This document shows, piece by piece, positions 1 through 5,827 of a DNA stretch of 12,878 bases. Under the pieces are notes generated by a model. It saw only the letters and a program-made list of their open reading frames with translations. It was not told the DNA's origin and ran no database searches. A program made the position numbers and the translations under genes. Source of the DNA: Candidatus Bathyarchaeota archaeon (lineage in GTDB: Archaea > Thermoproteota > Bathyarchaeia > Bathyarchaeales > UBA233); NCBI GenBank assembly GCA_023488835.1, contig JAMDCS010000059.1:1-12878 (forward strand). Direction: 5' to 3'. The stretch's first letter is position 1; each line of letters begins with the position of its first letter.

Positions 1-398
1 CCATCTGCACGCTTGACCAAGCAAAAAAACTTGATACTATAACAAAAATTGACGTCATCATGCAACTGAACGTTCCCGATTGGATAATCATCGAACGTCT
101 ATCGACAAGGAGAATCTGCAAGAACTGCGGAACAGTCTACAACGTAAAATTCCTAAAACCTAAAGTTGAAGGCGTCTGCGACAAATGCGGCGGTCCCCTA
201 TATCAGCGATCTGACGACAACCCGGAAACCATAAAGAACCGACTCAAAGTATACCAAGAACAAACAAGCCCCTTAATAGCATTCTACAAGCAAAAGAAGA
301 TTCCCTTCATAGAGCTAGAAACAAAAACCCTCGACCAGCCGCCTGAACCCATGGTTGAAAAGCTGTTCTCTGAACTAAAGAAGCTAAAGCTTGCTTAG
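1..398 (+). CDS. adk: Adenylate kinase, C-terminal part (5' end outside window)
   Basis: Adenylate kinase interconverts ATP + AMP and 2 ADP in the cytoplasm. The reading frame is open from position 3, so the true start lies upstream; the ATG at 60 is internal. Visible family features are the segment QLNVP followed by IERLSTRR, then a zinc-type LID domain with two cysteine pairs (CKNC and CDKCGG) flanking a YN motif, then YQRSDDNPE and NRLKVYQEQTSPLI, which match the LID and the helix after it in long-form adenylate kinases. The ATP-binding P-loop is missing because it is off the window. The stop codon TAG (396-398) overlaps the stop of the convergent archease gene by four bases. The family call is secure; the whole-gene structure cannot be judged. 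Confidence 0.95.
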   Translation, partial: ICTLDQAKKLDTITKIDVIMQLNVPDWIIIERLSTRRICKNCGTVYNVKFLKPKVEGVCDKCGGPLYQRSDDNPETIKNRLKVYQEQTSPLIAFYKQKKIPFIELETKTLDQPPEPMVEKLFSELKKLKLA

Positions 399-844
399 AT
401 ATCTAAGATAAACTCCAAAATCACCCTATCCATTTCCCGGATAACCACCATGCGGTGGTAGGTTACTGCTTTAACCGCGACTTTTTGCGGGTGCTTTTGG
501 GGGTCAAATTTTTCTCCCCAGATTTTGGCTTTTATTTTGAAGTTTTCTGCTGTTTCTTTCCAGCTTGTGATTTGGAATTTTGAGTAGAGCATGTTTTCAG
601 TTTCAAACTTTACCAGTAGCGCCTCAAGCCAGCTGTAGAGGAGCGCATATTGGTCTTCCGCTTCAACTTCGATGGCTTCTTGTTGTGTCTGGGCGATTTT
701 GTCGGTGTCAGTCATGGTTTCAAACATGGAGAGAGCCGCGTTTTCGTAGGCTTCCTCTGGCGTTGTGCCGTGTGCTCGAACGTAGACGTCTGCAGTGTGT
801 TCTAAAAACTCGAATTTTCCAGCGAACTTGTCAGGCTTACTCAT
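395..844 (-). CDS. Archease, RtcB tRNA-ligase activator
   Basis: Archease is a small calcium-binding protein that promotes guanylylation and turnover of the RNA ligase RtcB in tRNA splicing and RNA repair. The signature FEFLEHTADV lies near the N-terminus (H16, D19 counted from the ATG at 844), followed by AYENAALSMFETMTD. The penultimate residue is aspartate (D148), the usual C-terminal metal ligand. The length of 149 residues is typical. I prefer the ATG at 844; a TTG at 856 would add four residues (VYV before the Met), and neither start has a convincing ribosome binding site. A T-rich element near 882-888 (TTTTTAA on the minus strand) could be a TATA box. The gene converges on adk with overlapping stops and lies about 60 bases downstream of the M42 peptidase gene on the same strand. 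No rtcB is present in the window. Confidence 0.93.
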   Translation of the reverse strand: MSKPDKFAGKFEFLEHTADVYVRAHGTTPEEAYENAALSMFETMTDTDKIAQTQQEAIEVEAEDQYALLYSWLEALLVKFETENMLYSKFQITSWKETAENFKIKAKIWGEKFDPQKHPQKVAVKAVTYHRMVVIREMDRVILEFILDI

Positions 845-906
845 GACATAAACCAACTTTAGAATAGAAGGAAAGGAGAATTAAAAACAATTGCTAAAGA
901 AAAAAG

Positions 907-1950
907 TTAGAAGTATTTTTTTGCTTTTTGGATAGCTGCAGCCGTTAATTTCGCCGAGTTCTCGATGTCTTTTAGGCTAAGCATGCCGACTGGGCTGTGG
1001 ATGTACCGTGTGGCAATGGAGACGTTTCCGCATGGGATACCTTGGCGTGTGATGGAGATTCTTGCTGCGTCTGTGCTGCCAAGTAAACCTGATTCGAGCT
1101 GGAAGGGGATTTTTTCTTCTTCCGCAGTTTCTATAAGCCACCGCAAAACCTTTGGGTGGGTAATCAAGCCCGAATCGGAAATTGTGAGCGCTGGACCTTT
1201 ACCCATCTTCACGCTGGTGTCAAATTCTCTTACGCCTGGAACGTCACCTGCAATGGTGACATCTAAGGCTATTGCTAGGTCTGGGTCAACACCAAACGCT
1301 GCCGCGGCTGCTCCTCGCAAGCCCACTTCTTCCTGAACTGTGCCGACGGCGCAGACAGTACAATCGGTTCGCCCTAGCAGTTTTAGCGTTTCAACCATCG
1401 CTATGCATCCTGCACGATTATCAAACGCTTTCCCCATCACCGCGTCCTTGCCTAAGTTGACGTACTTTATGTCGAAGGCTATTGCGTCTCCGATTGCTAC
1501 ACCCATGCTGGCAGCGTCCTCTTTGCTTTCTGCGCCAACGTCGACGAAGAGGTCGTCGTATGTTAGGATTTTTTTGCGTTCTTCTTCTTTTTGGATGTGG
1601 GGTGGTTTGGAGCCGATTATGCCTGGGAACTGTCCCTTTTTGGTGTAAACAATGACTTTTTGGGCTGGAAGTATGCGGTCGTCTATGCCGCCCATCTTGG
1701 TGAATTGTATGAAGCCTTCTTTGGTGATTGTTTTCACCATCAAGCCGACTTCATCCATGTGGGCTGCCAACATGATTTTTGGTGAGTTGGCTTTGCCTTT
1801 TTTGATGGCTATCACGTTTTCAAGTTTGTCTACTTGGATTTCGTCAGCGTAAGGAGTCATGAACTGAATCATCAAGTTTCTAACTTGGTCTTCTCTACCT
1901 GTTACTCCACAAGCATTGGAGAGTTTTTCTAGATTTGTGTTTAGGGACAA
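907..1950 (-). CDS. M42 family metallo-aminopeptidase (TET/FrvX-like)
   Basis: This is a dinuclear-zinc or cobalt exopeptidase of the M42 family, whose archaeal members form large tetrahedral (TET) particles that trim peptides released by the proteasome. All expected residues are visible in the 347-residue protein: H64 and D66 in AAHMDEVG, bridging D177 in GKAFDNRAG, catalytic E207 plus E208 in VQEEVGLRGA, D230 in ALDVT and H318 in RYIHSP. The spacing matches the Pyrococcus horikoshii TET proteins. Some members were formerly annotated as endoglucanases or cellulase M; the sequence supports a peptidase. The start is TTG, preceded by GAAGG about eight bases upstream. A TATA-like TTTAATAACC (minus strand, about 1997-2007) would give a leader of about 25 bases, so the gene is probably transcribed on its own. 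Substrate preference cannot be read from the sequence. Confidence 0.95.
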   Translation of the reverse strand: MSLNTNLEKLSNACGVTGREDQVRNLMIQFMTPYADEIQVDKLENVIAIKKGKANSPKIMLAAHMDEVGLMVKTITKEGFIQFTKMGGIDDRILPAQKVIVYTKKGQFPGIIGSKPPHIQKEEERKKILTYDDLFVDVGAESKEDAASMGVAIGDAIAFDIKYVNLGKDAVMGKAFDNRAGCIAMVETLKLLGRTDCTVCAVGTVQEEVGLRGAAAAAFGVDPDLAIALDVTIAGDVPGVREFDTSVKMGKGPALTISDSGLITHPKVLRWLIETAEEEKIPFQLESGLLGSTDAARISITRQGIPCGNVSIATRYIHSPVGMLSLKDIENSAKLTAAAIQKAKKYF

Positions 1951-2060
1951 TCAGGTGCCTTCTTGGTTATTGTTGATTAGGACTTTGAGGAATTGGTTAT
2001 TAAATGGTTTTGGTGTAAAGGCACCCTTTATCTTAGCATAGAAAAAGGGGCAGGGTTTGT

Positions 2061-2330
2061 TTAGAGGTCTTCAGTAGGCGGAGATACTGGCGGCGTCTCG
2101 GATGGGGTTGAGGTTGTTGTGTATGTTCTTGATTGCTGTTGGCGTTTTAATTCCATGTAGTCGGTGAGTAGGAGTATGCCCTGTATTAACAGGAAGATGC
2201 CGACTAATATGCCGACGAGCGCTGGAAAAATGATCAGAATTATGCCGAAAATTATGCAGAACGCCGCTAAAACTGGTCGAGAAACCGTTATGCCCATTCG
2301 CTTTAAGCCTTTTTCAACAACATCTGTCAA
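2061..2330 (-). CDS. Small two-helix membrane protein (DUF3096-like)
   Basis: This is an 89-residue protein of unknown function. Residues about 18-38 and 39-56 form two adjacent hydrophobic segments rich in Ile, Leu, Gly and Phe, separated by a Pro-containing turn (FPALVG), and so probably a membrane hairpin. The pattern GIILIIFPALVGILVGIFLL resembles short archaeal membrane proteins annotated as DUF3096; I assign this by resemblance only. The C-terminal 30 residues are polar, Thr/Ser/Pro rich and probably disordered. The start is TTG at 2330, supported by GGAG nine bases upstream on the minus strand; an ATG at 2297 is an alternative but would cut into the residues before the first helix. It is divergent from the mtd-like gene across 171 bases, and lies 110 bases upstream of the M42 gene, with which it is probably not co-transcribed. 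Confidence 0.75.
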   Translation of the reverse strand: MTDVVEKGLKRMGITVSRPVLAAFCIIFGIILIIFPALVGILVGIFLLIQGILLLTDYMELKRQQQSRTYTTTSTPSETPPVSPPTEDL

Positions 2331-2454
2331 AAAAATTTCTCCTACTATAAACTTTAGTAGCTTGCTATTTTAAGATTGTTGGAAGCGGTAAATCCTCAAA
2401 AAAATTGATAACATAAAGCTACAGAAAGCAATTTTAAGATTATCTTTTGGATAA

Positions 2455-2495
2455 TTCTTAAATCGTTAAACTGTATTCACAAACAGGGTAAGGTG
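2455..2495 (+). promoter_or_regulatory. TATA box and ribosome binding site of the mtd-like gene
   Basis: TTCTTAAAT at 2455-2463 is a plausible archaeal TATA box; transcription would begin near 2483, giving a leader of about 18 bases. AGGTG at 2491-2495 lies six bases before the ATG at 2502 and fits a Shine-Dalgarno site. Both are read by eye; no mapped start is available. Confidence 0.5.
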
Positions 2496-2501
2496 TAAAA
2501 A

Positions 2502-3443
2502 ATGGCACAACAACCACCAAGTTATAAAACAGTTTTTGTTTTCCTAGACACAGACAAATATTGCAGTCCATTCGACATGCTCGTAGCAATAGACGCATTC
2601 CCAGACTCAACAATATTCAAGTACGAAAATGTTAACGCTGAAGATGCCCCAAAAATCGTTTTTGACCTGCTGTTTCCGCGAGGACCCGAAGGTGCAAAGC
2701 ACACCAAGGTTTTCATCAACGGAAGCAACTTTGAAATGGTTGAAAAAGTAGTTGAAGCCACCCAGAAAGCCATGAAATCAGCCCCATGGGGAAACAGCAT
2801 CATCGTTGACCCAAGAGGAGGATACTCCACAGCCGCAGCTGCAGTTGCAAAAACCTTTGGAGCTGCAATGGAGAAAGGCTTCGGATCATTAGAGGGCAAA
2901 AAAGTCACAGTTTTGGCTGGTACAGGACCAGTCGGGCAGACAGCCGCAAGAATCTATGCTGCAGAAAAAGCAAACGTAACCATCACCTCACGCTCACTAG
3001 CAAAAGGCCAAGTGGTCGCAGACAAAATCAATCAAGAAGTCGGCGCAACAAGAGTCAAAGTCGTTGAAGTCACAAAACCCGAACAGACTGGTCCAGCCAT
3101 TAAAGGCGCAGAAATAATTCTATCAGCAGGCGCAGGCGGAATCCAACTGCTCTCAGCCGCAGACCTAAACACGTACGGCGCAACATGCAGAATCGTTGGC
3201 GACATCAACGCCATTAAACCGCTGGGTGTGGAAGGCTTGGCTCCAAATGACGACGGCAAAGAACTCAAACCAGGCGTTTACGGCATCGGCGCATTAGCCA
3301 TCGGCAAACTCAAAATCAAAACCGAGACAGAAATGATTAAACGCGCAACGGCGGAGCCATCGGGACTCTTCGACTACGCAATCGCTTACACCATCGCTAA
3401 AGACGCAATTCTAAAGAAGCTTGCAAAAGCTGCTGCTAAATAA
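2502..3443 (+). CDS. NADP-type methylene-H4MPT dehydrogenase (MtdA/MtdB family)
   Basis: The protein is predicted to oxidise methylene-tetrahydromethanopterin (or methylene-tetrahydrofolate) to the methenyl form with NAD(P), or to run in reverse, within cytoplasmic C1 metabolism. It has 313 residues. Positions 1-125 match the catalytic N-terminal domain of bacterial MtdA/MtdB (VFLDTDKYCSPFDMLVAIDA, then FINGSNFE and STAAAAVAK). Positions 126-290 form a Rossmann domain with VTVLAGTGPVGQTAARIYAA and the nucleotide loop GTGPVG at 140-145. After the second strand comes TSRS (R164), where NAD-specific enzymes carry an acidic residue, so NADP is likely. VGDINAIKPLG and GIGALAIGKLK also match MtdA. 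It has its own promoter and a T-tract terminator, and no C1 genes adjoin it. Most archaea use the unrelated F420-dependent Mtd at this step. The family call is strong; pterin specificity is inferred. Confidence 0.88.
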   Translation: MAQQPPSYKTVFVFLDTDKYCSPFDMLVAIDAFPDSTIFKYENVNAEDAPKIVFDLLFPRGPEGAKHTKVFINGSNFEMVEKVVEATQKAMKSAPWGNSIIVDPRGGYSTAAAAVAKTFGAAMEKGFGSLEGKKVTVLAGTGPVGQTAARIYAAEKANVTITSRSLAKGQVVADKINQEVGATRVKVVEVTKPEQTGPAIKGAEIILSAGAGGIQLLSAADLNTYGATCRIVGDINAIKPLGVEGLAPNDDGKELKPGVYGIGALAIGKLKIKTETEMIKRATAEPSGLFDYAIAYTIAKDAILKKLAKAAAK

Positions 3444-3451
3444 ATTATCAA

Positions 3452-3467
3452 TTTCTTTTTCTTTTTT
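3452..3467 (+). terminator. T-rich terminator of the mtd-like gene
   Basis: TTTCTTTTTCTTTTTT begins nine bases after the TAA of the dehydrogenase gene, without a preceding hairpin. Such oligo-T runs on the coding strand are the usual archaeal termination signal. It reaches into the stop codon of the convergent AbrB-like gene. Confidence 0.55.
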
Positions 3468-3648
3468 AATCTGATTTTTCTATAATTAATTTTCCATCAA
3501 CAATACGGACTATTAATTCGTCGCCTTCTTTGAACGGAAAACTCTTATCTGAGGTAACGTATGACGTTATGTAAATGAAGTGTTTGTTGTATTTTTTGCC
3601 TCTTGTAGTGGTTGGTTTATTGACTAGTTTGGCTCTGCCGATTTTCAT
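3466..3648 (-). CDS. Small AbrB/SpoVT-like protein
   Basis: This 60-residue protein is possibly a DNA-binding transcription factor or antitoxin-like protein. The C-terminal half (about 24-58), with YITSYVTSDKSFPFKEGDEL followed by IVRIVDGKLIIEK, has the alternating strands and the central F-x-EGDEL turn seen in swapped-hairpin AbrB/SpoVT domains. The N-terminus is basic (RAKLVNKPTTTRGKKYNK). The start ATG at 3648 is preceded by AAAGGT about nine bases upstream, and a TATA-like element (minus strand, about 3683-3692) would give a leader of about 14 bases. It is divergent from the 47-residue gene and has no toxin partner next to it. The resemblance is weak and comes from the strand pattern, so the fold is a suggestion only. 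That it is a real gene is more certain than its function. Confidence 0.6.
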   Translation of the reverse strand: MKIGRAKLVNKPTTTRGKKYNKHFIYITSYVTSDKSFPFKEGDELIVRIVDGKLIIEKSD

Positions 3649-3787
3649 TTTGATATACCTTTTGTAGCCCCAATAGCACCCTAAGAAATATGATGTTTTC
3701 TGAACCTCACCATAGCCTCACTGTAGCTATTGTGTAACCACACATTTATTTAGCGGAAAGTCTACTTAGGCTTAAGGAGCGTTTAAA

Positions 3788-3931
3788 ATGTCAAAAAAAG
3801 CAATAATCATATTCGAACTAGTCGAGGAATCAGCCCAAACATCAAACCGCCAAATTGAAAAAGAAATCCTTGCAGAAACCCAAATTCCTTGGTGTGCAAA
3901 AATCAACAAGGTAGAAATTTACAACTCGTAA
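3788..3931 (+). CDS. 47-residue hypothetical protein
   Basis: This short, complete gene starts at ATG with the sequence SKKAIIIFELVEESAQTSNR and ends with IPWCAKINKVEIYNS. The pattern is a hydrophobic strand, a charged helix (about residues 19-31), and a final strand after an IPW motif, like a small beta-alpha-beta domain. Expression signals are good: TATA-like TTTATTTA at 3745-3752 and AAGGAG at 3774-3779, eight bases before the ATG. I have an impression of similar mini-proteins in archaeal genomes but cannot name a family. It is divergent from the AbrB-like gene across 139 bases. There is no signal peptide, no membrane segment and a single cysteine (C36). No function can be assigned. Confidence 0.65.
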   Translation: MSKKAIIIFELVEESAQTSNRQIEKEILAETQIPWCAKINKVEIYNS

Positions 3932-3997
3932 ATTTCACAAACAAAAGTTAAAAACAATTGACTTGGCGCTTTTCTGGCTAAAAAATAGGCGGATCTC

Positions 3998-4123
3998 TTG
4001 GTCTCTTGCCCTGTATGCAGTAAAAACGTGGCTAAACCTGTGCATAGGATAGATGCACCTAACTTCAAGATTGCTGATTATGAATGCAGAAACTGTGGCG
4101 AACACTTTAGAGTAATTGGTTAG
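3998..4123 (+). CDS. 41-residue zinc-ribbon protein
   Basis: This mini-protein carries two CxxC knuckles: CPVC at residues 4-7 and CRNCG at 30-34, separated by about 22 residues that include KPVHRIDAPNFKIADYE. This is the spacing of a zinc ribbon such as those used for nucleic acid or protein binding. The only usual start in the frame after the upstream in-frame TAG is TTG at 3998; AGGCGG a few bases upstream is a weak ribosome binding site. A TATA-like GTTAAAAACAA lies near 3946-3956. The stop TAG falls inside the first copy of an imperfect 30-base tandem duplication; in the second copy the same frame would continue for 14 more codons, suggesting that the C-terminus has been reshaped by duplication. 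Function is unknown. Confidence 0.5.
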   Translation: MVSCPVCSKNVAKPVHRIDAPNFKIADYECRNCGEHFRVIG

Positions 4124-4168
4124 TCAAGAAAGAGCAATAGAGTAATCGGTGAGGCGAGAAAACGAAAC
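4109..4168 (+). repeat. Imperfect 30-base tandem duplication
   Basis: Positions 4109-4138 and 4139-4168 are directly adjacent and agree at 22 of 30 bases, both beginning AGAGTAAT. The unit is a multiple of three, so both copies encode R-V-I-G in the frame of the zinc ribbon. In the first copy the next codon is TAG, in the second it is GAG. The first copy therefore supplies the end of the zinc-ribbon gene and the second has drifted. Confidence 0.55.
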
Positions 4169-4221
4169 AGATTTCTCCAGAACGAGCACGGATAGCCAAA
4201 ACATTCAAGAAATATGTCGAG

Positions 4222-4332
4222 ATGGCAATTGAAGAACTCGGTATTGGTTACACTGTTACTTTACAAGGAATGTTCAACGAGACTCCAATTCGGATTGAGA
4301 TAGAGATTTCTTCAGAAAACGAAATTCCATAA
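4222..4332 (+). CDS. Short hypothetical ORF with unclear start, possibly broken
   Basis: From the first ATG this encodes 36 residues (MAIEELGIGYTVTLQGMFNE, then TPIRIEIEI). The same frame is open back to 4153 and encodes protein-like sequence before the ATG (ISPERARIAKTFKKYVE), but without ATG, GTG or TTG. A GTG at 4149 with the codons V-R-R lies in another frame, and a single base change of length near 4158-4164 would join it to this frame, giving about 60 residues. The gene may therefore be frameshifted, use an unusual start, or begin at 4222. It lies just after the zinc ribbon and before the transposase remnant. No family is recognised. Confidence 0.35.
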   Translation: MAIEELGIGYTVTLQGMFNETPIRIEIEISSENEIP

Positions 4333-4425
4333 AGAGGCTTGTTAAAGAATTATTACTTTAAAGTTAGCATCATTTCCTAATTACGCTCAGAAACCTACGG
4401 GGTAGGTCGTATTTGGTGTTTTTTC

Positions 4426-4620
4426 AAGCCATTAACATGGATAATGAGAGGCTTAAAGAAGAAAAGAACCGTTACCCTTCAAGGCTACCAACTATACCAC
4501 AACTACATCCGCCCCCATGAAAGCCTACACGGTCAAACACCCGCAGAGGCATGCGGTATTGTGATTGAGGGTTCGGATAAATGGCGAACTCCAATCCAGA
4601 ACGCAAGTCATAACGCATAA
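4426..4620 (+). pseudogene. DDE transposase C-terminal remnant (IS6-like)
   Basis: The frame, open from 4381, encodes WIMRGLKKKRTVTLQGYQLY (tryptophan codon at 4438) and then HNYIRPHESLHGQTPAEACG and IEGSDKW, followed by IQNA. This matches the tail of rve-type DDE transposases of the IS6 and related groups, where MRGLK is followed by Y-N-F/Y-I-R-P-H-x-x-L-x-G-K-T-P-A-E and a final KW motif. The catalytic DDE residues and the N-terminal helix-turn-helix are absent; the residues encoded before W show no resemblance. An ATG at 4444 exists but would produce only 58 residues without a catalytic core. I see no terminal inverted repeats or target duplication around it. It marks a past insertion in this accessory stretch. 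Confidence 0.7.
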
Positions 4621-4628
4621 TTTCTCAC

Positions 4629-5411
4629 TCATTCTTTTGTTAAAGTTGCACGAATTAAGTTAGAAAAAAGCTCCCAGCTACTAACGTAGTCTCTTTCAAT
4701 ATAGATGCAAGTGAAAAGAAGAGTCTTAACTAGAGCGAAATCTGGATGCTGAATAAACTTGGCATCCTTAAAACGTGATGTTTTCATTGAAGGAATAGTT
4801 GAGTTCATTAAAACGTTGTTATCCTTTAAAACTATGCATAAGTCCCACGCCTCAGATTTTTCTAATAAGTCACATACTTTATCTCTATTTGCCCTAGCTT
4901 CATAATAGAAAAGCACTCTAGTCGGTCGCCAAAGCAAATTTGGTGGAAACCATGTGTTAAAATTAAAACGCTGTTTATTGGTTCTCAACTCTTTTAGCTT
5001 ACAAAGTTTTGCCAAATCATCTTTCAATTTGTTAATGGTCAGGGTTTGTTTAACTTCAATAATAAAGGCGACAGAATCATATGGCACTAGCCGTTGATGC
5101 ACAATTCTTGGAACGGCAGTTCTATACGTACCTATTACATCAAACTCATTTTCGCCTGAACTAAATACCGATAACGCCTTCAATTCAGCATCTAAAATAC
5201 CCATCCTTATTTGAACATCAAAAGCGCCACCGACATAATCTTCGTAAAATTGCTTAACAATCTCTTCATAATCATAACCTTTAGTGTTTGGATTGTACTT
5301 TTGTTTTCTCAGCTTATCAAATTTAATTATCAATTGCTCTTCAATTTTTGTCAAAATTTCTATAGCTTGTTTATTATCTATTATATTCTGTGCGCCTGAC
5401 AGTTTTTCCAC
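4629..5411 (-). CDS. DUF6602-like putative nuclease-fold protein
   Basis: This 260-residue soluble protein has the layout of a PD-(D/E)xK-like domain: GYDYEEIVKQFYEDYV (45-60, with E49/E50 as a possible first acidic residue), then EFDVIG (D91), then SVAFIIEVKQTLT with the E119-V120-K121 triad on a strand, followed by a helix (INKLKDDLAKL). A G-Y-x-x-E-x-x-V start, an acidic strand and a final IEVK are typical of DUF6602, so I assign it there by resemblance. The C-terminal part (160-260) contains strands such as TRVLFYYEA and LCIVLKDNN and no second recognisable domain. The start is GTG at 5411, with AGGGG five bases upstream and TATA-like TATATAGT at 5471-5478, giving a leader of about 37 bases. 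It is alone, between a transposase remnant and a gene-free stretch. Activity and any defence role are inference. Confidence 0.65.
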   Translation of the reverse strand: MEKLSGAQNIIDNKQAIEILTKIEEQLIIKFDKLRKQKYNPNTKGYDYEEIVKQFYEDYVGGAFDVQIRMGILDAELKALSVFSSGENEFDVIGTYRTAVPRIVHQRLVPYDSVAFIIEVKQTLTINKLKDDLAKLCKLKELRTNKQRFNFNTWFPPNLLWRPTRVLFYYEARANRDKVCDLLEKSEAWDLCIVLKDNNVLMNSTIPSMKTSRFKDAKFIQHPDFALVKTLLFTCIYIERDYVSSWELFSNLIRATLTKE

Positions 5412-5569
5412 AGGAACCCCTGAATCATCTTCTAAATTAGTGTGGATAAAACTTTGCCTATTCAGCGTTTACTATATACCAACCACATAGCCAGCCCGGC
5501 ATCAACCGAAAAGTAACAGCCTTTTCATGTAGAAGATTTTACCGAAGAGGTAACAGAACCATTTGGCTC

Positions 5570-5623
5570 TTTATATAAGGGGGGTATAGTTTTGTGTGAG
5601 CAGCCAGAGTGCTCAAGTTTTTT
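5570..5623 (+). promoter_or_regulatory. Strong TATA-like element followed by hairpin and T-run
   Basis: TTTATATAAGG at 5570-5580 is one of the clearest TATA-like sequences in the window. Predicted transcription would begin near 5600, exactly where an inverted repeat lies: TGAGCA (5597-5602) and TGCTCA (5610-5615) with a seven-base loop, followed by TTTTTT (5618-5623). No protein gene follows on this strand. It could be the promoter of a small RNA or of a lost gene, or a chance AT-rich run. The TATA element is nearly symmetrical and might act on the minus strand instead, where it would give the DUF6602-like gene a longer leader. Confidence 0.3.
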
Positions 5624-5670
5624 CCAGTTGTGGGAAGTGGTAAGTGGTTGTGGTTTGTTGTTAAATTGTG

Positions 5671-5730
5671 TTTCCAATAGGTTGAGGCTAAAAAACAACA
5701 AAAAAGACCTAAATTACTTTTCCAATAGGT
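5671..5730 (+). repeat. 12-base direct repeat TTTCCAATAGGT
   Basis: TTTCCAATAGGT occurs at 5671-5682 and again at 5719-5730, with start points 48 bases apart. The flanks differ. There is no third copy, so this is not a CRISPR array. It could be a pair of protein-binding sites or a remnant of a duplication or insertion. Confidence 0.4.
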
Positions 5731-5807
5731 ACAAGCTTTAAACTAAAGACCATGTGGAAAACTAGTAGGGGATAGAGGTTAGATAAAAGATAGAAGACCT
5801 ATCGCTT

Positions 5808-5822
5808 AAAGAAAAAAAGAAA
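5808..5822 (-). terminator. T-rich terminator of the dap operon
   Basis: On the minus strand the stop TAG of dapL (5828-5830) is followed after a few bases by TTTCTTTTTTTCTTT without a clear hairpin, the usual form of an archaeal terminator. It is the first such run after dapL, so the six-gene transcript probably ends here. Confidence 0.55.
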
Positions 5823-5827
5823 GGCAC

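Larger units (their letters stand above)
5412..5827. other. 416-base gene-free stretch after the dap operon
   Basis: No ORF of convincing quality lies here. The right end (5806-5827) holds the dap terminator, and 5417-5478 holds the ribosome binding site and TATA box of the DUF6602-like gene. Between them are a strong plus-strand TATA-like element, a small hairpin followed by six T, and a 12-base direct repeat, all described separately. A 15-codon GTG ORF beginning at 5598 is too short to accept. The T/G-rich and then A-rich composition of 5616-5760 differs from the flanking genes. Confidence 0.5.

Noticed and set aside
965..1336. 123-codon open frame on the plus strand
   Set aside because: It is a shadow of the M42 peptidase gene, whose catalytic residues are all intact in the minus-strand frame.
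1954..2025. 8-base inverted repeat GGTGCCTT / AAGGCACC in the leader of the M42 gene
   Set aside because: The arms are 56 bases apart, and several such 8-base pairs are expected by chance in a window of this size. It does touch the ribosome binding site, but there is no second supporting pair.
3466..3931. Toxin-antitoxin pair formed by the AbrB-like protein and the 47-residue protein
   Set aside because: The genes are divergent with separate promoters, and the 47-residue protein has no toxin-like motif. Real pairs are normally co-directional.
5597..5645. 15-codon GTG ORF ending in SSCGKW
   Set aside because: It is too short, has no ribosome binding site, and overlaps the hairpin; a decayed zinc-ribbon start is possible but cannot be supported.
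5671..5730. CRISPR-like repeat
   Set aside because: There are only two copies of 12 bases, with no regular spacing series and no cas genes.
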